Shown here: positions 1 through 9,600 of the stretch, piece by piece
How positions within the stretch are numbered: the first letter of the stretch is position 1
Layout: each line of letters starts with the position of its first letter
Source of the DNA: Paenibacillus paridis
GTDB lineage: Bacteria; Bacillota; Bacilli; Paenibacillales; Paenibacillaceae
Length of the DNA: 64,000 nt
NCBI RefSeq assembly: GCF_006345825.1
Contig: NZ_VCIX01000089.1
Coordinates: 1-64,000, forward strand
Reading direction: 5' to 3'
Program-made: the position numbers and the translations under genes
The notes under the pieces: generated by a model
Database searches by the model: none
Told to the model about the DNA's origin: nothing
What the model saw: the letters and a program-made list of their open reading frames with translations, nothing else

Positions 1-117
1 ATCCTAAACACGTTTACTGTGACCCATACATCCGGTAGACAGCAGCAACAAGGCTTCAGCAAGCCTGATCTTTCGTATCCAGTTTTCAGGGCGCAATTTG
101 CTTTGAAATGATTTTAT
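1..117. other. Flank before the tRNA cluster, no gene
   Basis: No coding region or RNA gene is seen here. A stretch near 70-95 (reading GTATCCAGTTTTCAGGGCGC) looks like the reverse complement of the GAAAACTGGATA box common in Bacillales rRNA spacers. It may be the tail of an rRNA operon lying left of the window; this is a weak inference. Confidence 0.3.
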
Positions 118-193
118 TCCCTGATAGCTCAGTTGGTAGAGCACTCGACTGTTAATCGAGTTGTCACAGGTTCGAGTCCTGTTCGGGGAGCCA
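118..193 (+). tRNA. tRNA-Asn (anticodon GTT)
   Basis: The acceptor stem TCCCTGA pairs with TCGGGGA, the anticodon loop reads ctGTTaa, the T-loop GGTTCGAGTCC is present and CCA is encoded. It is the first tRNA of a co-directional cluster. Confidence 0.97.
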
Positions 194-197
194 TTGT

Positions 198-288
198 AGA
201 GAGGTGTCCGAGTGGTCGAAGGAGCACGATTGGAAATCGTGTAGGCTCTAACCGGGTCTCGAGGGTTCGAATCCCTTCCTCTCTGCCA
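198..288 (+). tRNA. tRNA-Ser (anticodon GGA)
   Basis: A class II tRNA with a long variable arm. The acceptor AGAGAGG pairs with CCTCTCT, the anticodon loop is ttGGAaa and CCA is encoded. It lies 4 bases after tRNA-Asn. Confidence 0.97.
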
Positions 289-292
289 GCAA

Positions 293-367
293 GGCCCGTT
301 GGTCAAGTGGTTAAGACACCTCCCTTTCACGGAGGTAACAGGGGTTCGAGTCCCCTACGGGTCACCA
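293..367 (+). tRNA. tRNA-Glu (anticodon TTC)
   Basis: The acceptor GGCCCGT pairs with ACGGGTC. The anticodon loop is ctTTCac, the T-loop is GGTTCGAGTCC and CCA is encoded. Confidence 0.97.
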
Positions 368-435
368 ACAACTTTTCAAACAAAGTATTGACAAAAAAGA
401 ATGGCCTATGATATGATATAAAGGTCGCTCAACAT

Positions 436-511
436 GGAGGATTAGCTCAGCTGGGAGAGCATCTGCCTTACAAGCAGAGGGTCGGCGGTTCGATCCCGTC
501 ATCCTCCACCA
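436..511 (+). tRNA. tRNA-Val (anticodon TAC)
   Basis: The acceptor GGAGGAT pairs with ATCCTCC and the anticodon loop is ctTACaa. CCA is encoded. The 68-base gap before it is the widest in the first half of the cluster. Confidence 0.97.
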
Positions 512-529
512 TTTATAATTACTTAACGA

Positions 530-606
<77 letters not shown>

Positions 607-644
607 AAAATCTTTACCTATCGGATCTTTCCGAGATATGATGT

Positions 645-721
645 GGAGCTGTGGTGTAGTGGCCCAACATGCCTGCCTGTCACGCAGGAGACCGCGGGTT
701 CGAATCCCGTCAGCTCCGCCA
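645..721 (+). tRNA. tRNA-Asp (anticodon GTC)
   Basis: The acceptor GGAGCTG pairs with CAGCTCC and the anticodon loop is ctGTCac. CCA is encoded. Confidence 0.97.
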
Positions 722-735
722 TTTAAACAACATCA

Positions 736-811
<76 letters not shown>

Positions 812-844
812 TTTAAGTTGTACTTGCAGTAACGAAGTGTATAT

Positions 845-920
<76 letters not shown>

Positions 921-923
921 TAT

Positions 924-1008
924 GGAGGATTAGTGAAGTGGCTAAACACGGCAGACTGTAAATCTGCTCTCTCTGAGTTCGGTGGTTCGAATCCATCATC
1001 CTCCACCA
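924..1008 (+). tRNA. tRNA-Tyr (anticodon GTA)
   Basis: A class II tRNA with a long variable arm and anticodon loop ctGTAaa. The acceptor GGAGGAT pairs with ATCCTCC and CCA is encoded. Confidence 0.97.
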
Positions 1009-1013
1009 GTTTT

Positions 1014-1087
1014 AGGGGCATAGTTTAAAGGTAGAACAAAGGTCTCCAAAACCTTTGGTGTGGGTTCAATTCCTGCTGCCCCTGCCA
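1014..1087 (+). tRNA. tRNA-Trp (anticodon CCA)
   Basis: The acceptor AGGGGCA pairs with TGCCCCT and the anticodon loop is ctCCAaa. CCA is encoded. Confidence 0.97.
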
Positions 1088-1104
1088 ATTAAATACTTGA
1101 ACGT

Positions 1105-1181
1105 GGCGGTCGTGGCGAAGTGGTTAACGCATCGGTTTGTGGATCCGACACTCGGGGGTTCAATTCCCCTCGATCGCCCCA
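1105..1181 (+). tRNA. tRNA-His (anticodon GTG)
   Basis: The anticodon is GTG. The extra 5' G (position -1), opposite C73, is encoded in the gene, as usual for bacterial tRNA-His. CCA is encoded. Confidence 0.97.
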
Positions 1182-1213
1182 TTTTTATTCAAGTAATTGA
1201 TATTGCATTTTGT

Positions 1214-1288
1214 TGGGGATTAGCCAAGCGGTAAGGCAACGGACTTTGACTCCGTCATTCTCAGGTTCGATCCCTGAATCCCCAGCCA
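1214..1288 (+). tRNA. tRNA-Gln (anticodon TTG)
   Basis: The acceptor TGGGGAT pairs with ATCCCCA and the anticodon loop is ctTTGac. CCA is encoded. Confidence 0.97.
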
Positions 1289-1295
1289 TTTATAT

Positions 1296-1370
1296 GCGGA
1301 AGTGGCTCAGCGGTAGAGCATCGCCTTGCCAAGGCGAGGGTCGCGGGTTCGATTCCCGTCTTCCGCTCCA
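1296..1370 (+). tRNA. tRNA-Gly (anticodon GCC)
   Basis: The acceptor GCGGAAG pairs with CTTCCGC and the anticodon loop is ttGCCaa. CCA is encoded. Confidence 0.97.
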
Positions 1371-1377
1371 TTAATTT

Positions 1378-1451
1378 GGCGCCATAGCCAAGTGGTAAGG
1401 CAGAGCTCTGCAAAAGCTCTACCCCCAGTTCGAGTCTGGGTGGCGCCTCCA
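1378..1451 (+). tRNA. tRNA-Cys (anticodon GCA)
   Basis: The acceptor GGCGCCA pairs with TGGCGCC and the anticodon loop is ctGCAaa. CCA is encoded. Confidence 0.97.
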
Positions 1452-1472
1452 CAATTTTTCAGAAAAAAATAT

Positions 1473-1549
1473 GTGCCCTTAGCTCAGCTGGATAGAGCGT
1501 TTGACTACGAATCAAAAGGTCAGGAGTTCGAATCTCTTAGGGCACGCCA
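1473..1549 (+). tRNA. tRNA-Arg (anticodon ACG)
   Basis: The anticodon loop is ctACGaa, so A34 is probably edited to inosine. The acceptor GTGCCCT pairs with AGGGCAC and CCA is encoded. Confidence 0.97.
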
Positions 1550-1563
1550 TATTTTCACTAAAT

Positions 1564-1645
1564 GCCGATGTGGCGGAATGGCAGACGCGCGCGACTCAAA
1601 ATCGTGAGGGAAACCGTGGAGGTTCGAGTCCTCTCATCGGCACCA
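1564..1645 (+). tRNA. tRNA-Leu (anticodon CAA)
   Basis: A class II tRNA with anticodon loop ctCAAaa reading UUG codons. The acceptor GCCGATG pairs with CATCGGC and CCA is encoded. It is the last tRNA of the cluster and is followed by a terminator. Confidence 0.97.
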
Positions 1646-1659
1646 ACTTTTTCTACATA

Positions 1660-1697
1660 AGCTCTTAAGATCATTATGATCTTGAGAGCTTTTTTTG
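1660..1697 (+). terminator. Terminator of the tRNA cluster
   Basis: Perfect 14-bp arms (AGCTCTTAAGATCA and its complement, with one G-T pair) with a 3-base loop, followed by seven T. It closes transcription of the 16 tRNA genes. Confidence 0.9.
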
Positions 1698-1741
1698 TGT
1701 TCTCTTTCAAAATAGCGATTTAAATGATTTCAAAACCGCCC

Positions 1742-1770
1742 TTTACAATCACAATTATCTAGTGTACTAT
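1742..1770 (+). promoter_or_regulatory. Sigma-A promoter of the double ABC operon
   Basis: The -35 box TTTACA (1742-1747) and the -10 box TACTAT (1765-1770) are separated by exactly 17 bases. The first gene starts 35 bases after the -10 box. Confidence 0.65.
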
Positions 1771-1784
1771 TTAACTAATACACA
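1761..1784 (+). promoter_or_regulatory. Candidate YtrA-type GntR operator
   Basis: An inverted repeat GTGTA (1762-1766) / TACAC (1779-1783) with 12 bases between lies over the -10 box. A GntR regulator of the YtrA subfamily is encoded third in the operon, so autorepression is the simplest reading. The site is seen; the binding is inferred. Confidence 0.5.
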
Positions 1785-1805
1785 AGAACACTGGGGGTTA
1801 AGTTC

Positions 1806-2759
1806 ATGAATTCATCGATTGAGAAAAAGGAAATACTTCCTGTACTTTCTTTAAAAAACGTAACCAAACGAATTGGCAGCAAGGCTATCGTAGACCGCAT
1901 GTCTTTTGATATTCAGAAAGGCGAGATTGTCGGACTGCTTGGACCGAACGGAGCTGGTAAGACAACTACGATCCGGATGATTGTAGGGCTTATCCAAATG
2001 TCTGAGGGAGATGTAGTCGTGCAAGGCCATAGCATTCGAAATGATTTTACGAGCGCCATTCGCCATATCGGAGCTATTATTGAAAACCCTGAGTTTTATC
2101 CGTACATGACAGGGCGGGATAACCTGAAGCAATATCAACGGATGTCAACGGGCATAACCGATGAACGGATTAAAGAGGTTGTTGAGCTGGTTGGCCTGGA
2201 AGCTGCGATGAACAAGAAGGTCAAAGCATACTCACTTGGGATGAGGCAACGCCTCGGGATTGCGCAAGCGCTGCTTGATCGTCCAGCTCTACTTATATTG
2301 GATGAGCCGACAAATGGTTTGGATCCCGCAGGGATCAGGGAAATGAGGCAGTATTTACAACAGATTGCAAGCCAAGAGGGCATTTCTATTCTTGTATCCA
2401 GCCACTTGTTATCCGAGATGGAACTGATGTGCAGCAGGGTAGTTGTCATTCAGGAAGGAAAATTTGTTACTGAGCGTAATTTGAGCGAAAAAATGGAGCA
2501 GTCTCAATCACTTACTGTTGCATTCCGTGTGGATGACGTTGAGCGAGCAGCCTTGATCGCTGGCAAAATAGAAGGCGTGAAAGTTGTTCAGCTCATTGTT
2601 GAGAGGAACGAACTCATCTTAGCTCTTCAGAACGAATTGATCCCTGACATGATTACTCGATTAGGGAACGGTCAAATCAAGGTTTATCGTATTACTGAAA
2701 CGAAGCTTACGCTGGAAGATGAGTTCTTGAAATGGACGGGAGGTAGTCGCATTGCTTAA
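1806..2759 (+). CDS. ABC transporter ATP-binding protein, BcrA type
   Basis: A 317-residue ATPase of the bacitracin/lantibiotic-resistance type. It shows Walker A GPNGAGKT (46-53), signature YSLGMRQR (142-149), Walker B LLILDEP (162-168) and the switch His in SSH (about 200). The last 90 residues form the extra C-terminal domain typical of BcrA proteins. The ATG follows GGGGGTTAAG. The stop overlaps the TTG start of the next gene by 8 bases, so translation is probably coupled and the two form one exporter. The substrate is unknown: it could serve peptide antibiotic resistance or envelope stress. Confidence 0.85.
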   Translation: MNSSIEKKEILPVLSLKNVTKRIGSKAIVDRMSFDIQKGEIVGLLGPNGAGKTTTIRMIVGLIQMSEGDVVVQGHSIRNDFTSAIRHIGAIIENPEFYPYMTGRDNLKQYQRMSTGITDERIKEVVELVGLEAAMNKKVKAYSLGMRQRLGIAQALLDRPALLILDEPTNGLDPAGIREMRQYLQQIASQEGISILVSSHLLSEMELMCSRVVVIQEGKFVTERNLSEKMEQSQSLTVAFRVDDVERAALIAGKIEGVKVVQLIVERNELILALQNELIPDMITRLGNGQIKVYRITETKLTLEDEFLKWTGGSRIA

Positions 2760-3528
2760 TTTTGGAGGACTAGTATTAAACGAATGGTTGAAGATGTCGA
2801 AGAAGCGCAGTTTTTTTATCTCGTACGCGGTTATGCTGTTTACGATCGTAGGTTTTACTTATCTCATATGGAAACTTTCAGGGATTCAGTCGTCAGATGT
2901 AGGGACTGAAACGTCGACTGTGCTTGATTTTATTGCAATGGTCATGTCTGCCAGTGCCGTAGGAAAGGTTATTACCATCATATCCATTATTTTCACAGCA
3001 GGCATTGTCGCCAAAGAGCATCAGCTTGGCACGGTAAAGTTTTTGCTCATCCGAGCACACGGAAGAAGCAAGATTTTGGCTTCCAAATATATTGCCGCTT
3101 TGTTATTTGTGAGCTCTATCATTATTTTCTCGTTAGTCACAGGCTTTATAGCAAGCGGCATTGCATTCGGGTTTGATACAAATGCAGGTCAAGAAACGTG
3201 GGGGAGTGTGGCGGAAGCCGTATTGTATCAAGTGGTTTACACATTCATCTATGTTACGTTAACCTTTATGTTCGGCATCTTGACGCGATCGTCGGGAGCA
3301 ACCATCGGGATCGGAATGACAGCTGTTCTTATGGAGGGATTGTTGCAAATGCTTCTTTCGAGCTATGACTTCTCCAAATACCTACTGTTTATGAATACGG
3401 ACTTATCCCAATACGCTGGTGGTGGTTCAAATGGAGGTACAGCCTTCCCAAGTATGGTCTGTGCAGCTTATGCCATAGTGTTTCTGGTCATCAGCTTTGT
3501 TACTTTCAAAAAAAGGGATATAGCCTAG
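2752..3528 (+). CDS. ABC-2 type permease
   Basis: A 258-residue membrane protein with about six hydrophobic segments (starting near residues 20, 60, 110, 150, 180 and 235) and the KEHQLGTVKFLL element seen in ABC-2 permeases. It starts with TTG inside the end of the upstream ATPase gene, behind GGGAGGTAG. It should form the membrane part of the exporter with that ATPase. The substrate cannot be read from the sequence. Confidence 0.8.
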   Translation: MLNFGGLVLNEWLKMSKKRSFFISYAVMLFTIVGFTYLIWKLSGIQSSDVGTETSTVLDFIAMVMSASAVGKVITIISIIFTAGIVAKEHQLGTVKFLLIRAHGRSKILASKYIAALLFVSSIIIFSLVTGFIASGIAFGFDTNAGQETWGSVAEAVLYQVVYTFIYVTLTFMFGILTRSSGATIGIGMTAVLMEGLLQMLLSSYDFSKYLLFMNTDLSQYAGGGSNGGTAFPSMVCAAYAIVFLVISFVTFKKRDIA

Positions 3529-3571
3529 ATAACGTTTGATTAATCAGGGCACAGAAGGGAGAATTCCAATT

Positions 3572-3952
3572 GTGAGCATTGAATTCGATAATAATCTACC
3601 GATTTATTTGCAAATCATGAACTATATCAAAAAAGAAATTATTATCGGAAACCTGAAAGCCGGCGATAAAATACCTGCGGTACGCGAGCTGGCTTTAGAG
3701 CTGCAAATCAATCCCAATACGATCCAGCGAACGTTTCAGGAGCTCGAGCGTGAACAAATCGTTGAAACTAGGCGAGGACTTGGCCGATATGTAACTAGTG
3801 AGGAGTCGAAGATCATGGATATCAAAAAAGAGATGGCTGGCGAATTGCTTGGCCGCTTTATCCAAGGCATGCAGGAGCTCGGTTATAAAGAGAAAGATAT
3901 TATCACCATCGTCAGCGATGCTGTACAAGAGAAAGATAAAGCTAAAGGATAG
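3572..3952 (+). CDS. GntR regulator, YtrA subfamily
   Basis: A 126-residue repressor with an N-terminal winged helix-turn-helix (PIYLQIMNYI, then KIPAVRELALELQINPNTIQ and RRGLGRYV) and a short C-terminal dimerisation helix, the size usual for YtrA. I chose the GTG at 3572 because AGAAGGGAG stands the right distance before it and YtrA-type proteins begin this way; a TTG at 3536 in frame would add 12 residues without a good ribosome site. It is likely to bind the inverted repeat at 1761-1784. It sits between the two ABC modules. Confidence 0.85.
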   Translation: MSIEFDNNLPIYLQIMNYIKKEIIIGNLKAGDKIPAVRELALELQINPNTIQRTFQELEREQIVETRRGLGRYVTSEESKIMDIKKEMAGELLGRFIQGMQELGYKEKDIITIVSDAVQEKDKAKG

Positions 3953-3965
3953 GAGTGAATTAATC

Positions 3966-4664
3966 GTGGAAAGCGTATTGCAGCTTGCGGATGTATCAAA
4001 GTCTTATTCGGGCAAATTAGCATTGAAGCAGGTATCGCTTACCATTAAGCCGGGCAAAATTATCGGCCTGCTAGGAAGCAACGGAAGCGGCAAAAGCACG
4101 CTTATGAAAATTGCAACTGGACTTATTCAGCCGGCTAGCGGTACGGTGAAGGTGGGCGGTGTGCCGGTAGGAATTGAAACGAGGGCTGTAACCTCGTTTA
4201 TGCCTGATCAGCCTCTATCCGAACCGTGGATGAGGGTCGAGGATGCGATTGATTTTTATAGGGATTTCTATGCAGATTTTGATAGCGCCAAAGCGGATGA
4301 AATGCTTGCTTTTATGAAACTAGGCAAAAAGGATCGGGTAAGTTCGTTGTCCAAGGGGATGAGCGAGCGCCTGCAGCTAACCCTAACCTTATCGCGCAAT
4401 GCTAAGCTGTATTTGCTTGACGAGCCTATCGGCGGGGTAGATCCAGTTGCCCGAGCTAAAATATTGGATGCTATCGTTAACTATTACAGTGAAGAGAGCA
4501 GCTTAATGGTATCGACTCATCTTGTACGGGATATCGAGCGGATTTTTGATGAGGTTGTATTCCTGAAAGAGGGAGAAATTGTTCTTCATGACGAGGTAGA
4601 GAACATCCGCCTTGCACATGGGAAAAGCGTGGATGAAATGTTCAAGGAGGTGTTTGGAGAATGA
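3966..4664 (+). CDS. ABC transporter ATP-binding protein, YtrB/YhcG type
   Basis: A 232-residue ATPase with Walker A GSNGSGKST, signature LSKGMSERLQL and Walker B LLDEPIGGVDP. The GTG start follows TAGGAGTG at good spacing, 13 bases after the GntR stop. A longer reading frame upstream overlaps the GntR gene and is unlikely to be used. Its 3' end overlaps the next gene by ATGA, a sign of coupled translation. It is a second, shorter ATPase distinct from the first gene of the operon and resembles those linked to YtrA repressors. Confidence 0.85.
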   Translation: MESVLQLADVSKSYSGKLALKQVSLTIKPGKIIGLLGSNGSGKSTLMKIATGLIQPASGTVKVGGVPVGIETRAVTSFMPDQPLSEPWMRVEDAIDFYRDFYADFDSAKADEMLAFMKLGKKDRVSSLSKGMSERLQLTLTLSRNAKLYLLDEPIGGVDPVARAKILDAIVNYYSEESSLMVSTHLVRDIERIFDEVVFLKEGEIVLHDEVENIRLAHGKSVDEMFKEVFGE

Positions 4665-5416
4665 TCAAGCTGCTCAAATATGATTGGAAACGGAGCAATG
4701 ACGGCATTCTCAGTACGCTTGCCATCTTGATTATTTTGGAAGCTGCGCTGAGCATAACCGGTTTCATTAGAGATTGGGAGGATGCGATTGTTCTTTCGTT
4801 TAGTATATTCGGATATGTGTTGGCGCTTATCCTGTTGTTCATTCATTGCTGCAGGACATATGACAGCAATATTAAGTCATTCAGCAGAAGGCTGATTCCC
4901 TTGCATCCCATTCATGGAATCGGAGCCATCATTATTTTAAGCTGGATCATACTGCTCTTAGTGACCATAATAGCGCTTATTCATATTACTATTTATTTGA
5001 ATTTCTCTGATGCAAGTTGGAGTGAATGGCATAAGATCGTTCAGTTCAAACATGGTGGATTGTTCGGAATGGCTGTTGCGGGCTTATGGGCCTATACTTC
5101 AATTATGATTGCCATATTGGCATCCATTACGGTGGCACGTAGCTTCCGGATGAAGCGCTCAGCTTGGATCGGCATTGTTTTTTTCTTCGCTGTCCAAAGC
5201 CTATTTGCTTGGTTTAATTCTCTCTTATTTGATGCTAACCAAGCCCCATTAGGCATTATTTCAATGGACACTTCGTCTGTCGAACCCGGAGCGGTAAGCT
5301 TTGCTTCATCGCTGAACACGGATTATCTATTCGGCCCGTTCCTGCTGGAAGTGGCGCTTAACGCTGGATTTTTGTTGCTAACGATTTATTTGTTAAACAA
5401 AAAAGTAGAGGTTTAG
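4661..5416 (+). CDS. ABC permease, YtrC-like membrane protein
   Basis: A 251-residue protein with about six hydrophobic segments and no recognisable catalytic motif. The ATG overlaps the stop of the ATPase gene (ATGA). By position it is the membrane partner of that ATPase. A bidirectional hairpin follows. Confidence 0.7.
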   Translation: MIKLLKYDWKRSNDGILSTLAILIILEAALSITGFIRDWEDAIVLSFSIFGYVLALILLFIHCCRTYDSNIKSFSRRLIPLHPIHGIGAIIILSWIILLLVTIIALIHITIYLNFSDASWSEWHKIVQFKHGGLFGMAVAGLWAYTSIMIAILASITVARSFRMKRSAWIGIVFFFAVQSLFAWFNSLLFDANQAPLGIISMDTSSVEPGAVSFASSLNTDYLFGPFLLEVALNAGFLLLTIYLLNKKVEV

Positions 5417-5436
5417 TGTTAGCGAATAGAAAATAG

Positions 5437-5474
5437 GAGCATTGAAGTTTCCAGAACTGGAGACTCCAATGCTC
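5437..5474. terminator. Bidirectional terminator
   Basis: Arms AGCATTG.AGT.TCCAG and CTGGA.ACT.CAATGCT with an AA loop lie between the ABC operon and the convergent SLH gene. A-rich sequence precedes the arms and T-rich sequence follows. Confidence 0.7.
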
Positions 5475-5483
5475 TTATTGCTT

Positions 5484-6518
5484 TTAAGGCAATAACAAAG
5501 CTTGTAGCTTAAGGATGACCGTCAATGCTTCTGCACGGGTAGTATGGCCAAGTGGCGCAAAGGTCTGATTGCCTCGTCCATTCAATAGTGCTTTCTCGGA
5601 AGAAAGGGCTACGGCCGTTTTGGCCCATTGTGGAATTTGGCTCTCATCCCTGTAGTCGGGTGTCAGGTTGAGCGTTAAATCAAAGGCAGCTGCTCGCGCA
5701 ATCATGACTGACATCTCGGCACGGTTAATGAGCAGTTTGGAGCGGAAAGTATGATCGTCATAGCCCGTAATAATGCCAGCAGCAGCAGCTTCGGCGATGT
5801 AAGGCTTTGCCCACTCCGGTATTAGATCGAGGTCTGTAAAGTTTAAGGCAACCTCGCCATCGGAAGGCAGAGGCAAAGGAATGGCCCGTGACAGCATCGC
5901 AGTAAACTCTGCTCTCGTTACGGGTTGATTCGGACGGAATGTTCCATCCGCATAGCCATTAACGAAACCAAGCAAAATAGCGCGCTTTATATCTGCTTCA
6001 GCCCAGTGGCCAGCGATATCCGAAAAAGATAGGTTTGGATGGCTTAGCGAAACATTTATTTTAGCTTGGAGATTCGGCGTTAGCGTGACGGCTTCTACTT
6101 TGCTGTCCACAAGCTTGACTCGCGTAAGCTTCACAATGGCCGGGCCAGCTGAAATCGCCTCAAAGGAGAGAGTGGCGATCGAGGCAGCGCCATTTTCACC
6201 GGCTGATTTTCCAAGCTTGGTATGCGCGAAGGTAATGAATCCGTTTTGATCTGAAGCCGGTACAGTCAGGCCCGTCCAATGAGCGGCGGCGCTCTTAAAA
6301 CGCAAGCGGGTAGTATCGTACTGGACTTGCAGCTCATACCCATACAAATCGGTTAATTGTTTCCCATTTATGGTGATGCGGACATCCTGATTAAGGCTCG
6401 GCAATGCATTTGTTAGGGATAGGGAAAAGGACGGAGCATTAGCTCCGAGGGCAGTTGCAGGCAAAGTGGTTAGCACAAGGGCTATCGCTAATATGATCAA
6501 AGCTAACTTGCGGTTCAT
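5484..6518 (-). CDS. SLH-anchored cohesin-domain surface protein
   Basis: A 344-residue secreted protein. Residues 1-26 are a signal peptide (LALIILAIALVL). A cohesin-like domain follows at about 28-150 (LYGYELQVQYDTTRLRFKS, then GAASIATLSFEA). Three S-layer homology modules then run to the end, with FSDIAGHWAEADI, GFVNGYADGTFRP, GIITGYDDHTF and the more decayed LLNGRGNQTFAP. SLH modules bind pyruvylated wall polymers, so the protein should display the cohesin on the cell surface. The ATG at 6518 follows AAAGGATGG at 10 bases, the same pattern as in the neighbouring lyase gene; an in-frame start 63 bases upstream lacks this. The neighbouring enzyme carries a dockerin, the natural partner of a cohesin. 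Confidence 0.85.
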   Translation of the reverse strand: MNRKLALIILAIALVLTTLPATALGANAPSFSLSLTNALPSLNQDVRITINGKQLTDLYGYELQVQYDTTRLRFKSAAAHWTGLTVPASDQNGFITFAHTKLGKSAGENGAASIATLSFEAISAGPAIVKLTRVKLVDSKVEAVTLTPNLQAKINVSLSHPNLSFSDIAGHWAEADIKRAILLGFVNGYADGTFRPNQPVTRAEFTAMLSRAIPLPLPSDGEVALNFTDLDLIPEWAKPYIAEAAAAGIITGYDDHTFRSKLLINRAEMSVMIARAAAFDLTLNLTPDYRDESQIPQWAKTAVALSSEKALLNGRGNQTFAPLGHTTRAEALTVILKLQALLLP

Positions 6519-6615
6519 GAGGTTCCGACCATCCTTTCTTGAAAATGAGCGGGAAGAGGACGGTATCCCGCCTTCTCCCACGCTCTTGATTTTGGTACGT
6601 GTTATGGACGATGGC

Positions 6616-9600
6616 TTACCAATTCAGAATAAGCTTGGCAAGCGTGACGAGATCTTGAATATCAATGATGTTATCTTTATTGAGGTCGAACGCTTTGACC
6701 GAATTCCAGTCCGGATCGGCAGAAGTTTTGCCATAAGCTTTGACCATCATCGCAAGATCGCCGACGCTTGTTACATTATCGTTGTTGTAGTCGCCTTCTA
6801 CGGCTTGATTAGCTAGCGATAGGAATTTTTGCAGCGCAGCATTAAGATCTAGCGCTGCTTTTTCAATTTGTGCTTGCGTAGACGAGGACTCATTTGCTGC
6901 TGACTTGGCAAGATTGATTTGAGCTTGCAGCGCAGCTTTCGAGCCGGCTGGATACTGACCGATACGGTTTCCTTCGACAGCCTCGTCATGCTGATGCTGT
7001 GCATCAGAGATGAGTGCAACCAAAGCCGCTTTGTCCACGCCAATTTCAATGCTGTGCGTATGGCCGCTTAGTTCGGATTCCGTACCATCGCTGCCTGCGA
7101 TTACTAGCTTGGATATGCTGACATTGGCAATGCCAGCGGGAGCTGCCGCTTTAACTTTAAAGCCCAGCTTGACGAGATCTCCATCCACCTGCTGCGATTG
7201 GTCGCCAAGATGTACGGCAAGAATACGTACCTGCCCTGGTGTATCCGCACTTGTCTCTATGATTGTTATTTTGTTCGTGTCGATTGCTTCAGGAGCCCCA
7301 GCAAGCTCTAAACGATTGGAATCATAGCTAATCGTTATGTCTTGAGCCACGATTTCTTTCTGTACCTTGTTCAATCCGTAAGTTAGAGCAAAGCTTTTGC
7401 CTACTTCACTAGCATCTGGACCAGATAGAAAGCCGCCGCTTCCAGCTTCTTCACCTATGCGAGGTGTCCAGAAGCTTGGAATTGGAACATTGGCAAAGTT
7501 CGTATCGGATGCAAAGTAGAAGCTAGGATAGGCAGGTTGGTTATAGGTGGTGTTCTGCCAAGCGATTCCGGTGCGATATTGTGCATCGTGCATCAGCGTG
7601 TAAAGCTTGCGGTTGGTTACCTCCGTGCTTAAGAAGATACGGATCGCGGAGCTGTCTGTCGTGCGCACGAGCAGTTCTTCCCGCCAGTCACCAAAAATGT
7701 CGGCAACGAGTGACGGATTTCCTTTGGTGCCATTATTCGTTCTTGTGTCTGTCGCCGTTAGCAAGCGCCCACGCTTCCAATCATCAATGGTCGGTGTGCT
7801 GTTGCCAGAGCCATTCACAATTTGCGTGGTCATATTGGCTGCCCATTTAATATTCATATTCGTTCCAGGAGCCGATGTGTTAATCCGTGTTCCGGCTGCA
7901 GTCCAGAGGCCAACTGCCCAGGTTTCAAGTCCGCGATGATCGGGATCGACATCCCCTACCATTCCGCGTCCGGTATCCTTTCCTGTATACCCTCCATAGA
8001 TGACCTCTCCGGTTTTTGCATCGCGAAGCGCATAGCCGTAAGGAGCATAAGCTGCGCCTTCATGAACCATAAAGATTTCAAGCCCCGGCCGGTCGGGGTC
8101 AATGTCGGCTACGTGAAGCGCATCGCCGTGACCAAGTCCCGCGATTACCCCAGGATTCGCGCTTTCAGGCGGCATCACAGCTGAAGAGCTGTAGAGCAGT
8201 GTACCATCATGGTCGATGGTTGAAGAGCCATAGATAATTTCTTGTTTGCCGTCTCCGTCGACATCGGCGGTACTAAGCGAATGTGCACCTTGCGTATTCA
8301 AAGATCCAAGCAAAGGATCTGTACCGAATCTCCCATGCGGGCCGTCGTTAAAGGGATTGCTCATTGGCGCGTAGCCGCTGTCGACAAACCAATACTCCTT
8401 CAGATGGCTGCCATCCCATGCATAGGAGACTAAAGTTGTTCTCGTATAATATCCGCGTGCGAACACGGCATAAGGCTTGGCTCCGTCAAGATAAGCGACG
8501 CCAGCAAGGAACCGGTCAACCCGGTTGCCTGGCTCAATGCGGCCCATGGCGTAGTCGCCCCATAGCAGACCGTCATCCTGACGTCCCGGCTTGTAAGGGA
8601 TCGTCTCAAGCTCCGTTCCTGTCTCGCCTTCAAATACAGTCAAATACTCAGGTCCTTTCAAAATAAACCCTTCGAATTCGCGCAGCTTGTTATTGGCGCT
8701 TCGGCTTGGCGCATACACATCCATAAAATAATCCGTTAAGGCTTCAGCATCGACGCGAGAGAGCGGGTAGCTGTATTGCTTGGCAATGCCAAAGCTTTCC
8801 TCCAGCGTAGCAGGCCAGTTGCCGCTGACAACCTCTTCATGCGCATGCCAACCCATAAACATGTCTACGACATGGTTGTAATAATCGGTACGGCTGACGC
8901 GGTAATCATCCGAATTGGCATAGCCAGCAGCCATATCCGCTTGAGGCATCGTAATATATTTTTCTGATGTTACCGCGCCTTGAGCGTCATATTTTAAAAT
9001 CTTGGTGCCGGGAGCTGTTTTGAACATCATTTCAGCTTTTCCGTCGCCATCAAAGTCATAGACCATAAACTCGGTATAATGGGCACCTGCCCGAATATTG
9101 ACTCCAAGATCAATTCGGTAAAGGAGCGTTCCGTTCAAACGGTAGGCATCGATGTAGACGTTACCTGTATAACCCTTCTGAGAGACATCCTTCGAATTGG
9201 AAGGGTCCCATTTGACGAAGTATTCGTACTGGCCGTCACCATCGACATCGCCAACGCTCATATCGGTGGCTGCATACGTATAAGCCTCACCGACAGGAGT
9301 AACGCCGTCAGCCGGTTTGCGCAGAGGTAAATTGTAGTAAGCGTTGCTCCATGGTGCAATGGCTGCGCTCTGATCGACTTCTTTGCCATTCACGACTGCA
9401 GCTACGGAGTACTTGGAAGTCACGGTACCGGAAGCATCCGCATAGTTTGTGCTGTCTTCAACGGAGGCGATTTTTTGCCCATCGCGGTAAACATTGAAAT
9501 TCGTGCCAGTCATGCCAGTAGCCGAATAGCCAGTGACTTCATTGCCAAGCAATCTCCAGCTCAAAAAGACGCCTTGCGAGGTAGCAGCTGCAACGAGCCC

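Noticed and set aside
1261..1607. Short frames inside the tRNA cluster
   Set aside because: They run through tRNA genes.
3798..3965. N-terminal extension of the second ATPase gene
   Set aside because: It overlaps the GntR gene in another frame, and GTG 3966 has a good ribosome site and begins at the normal family start.
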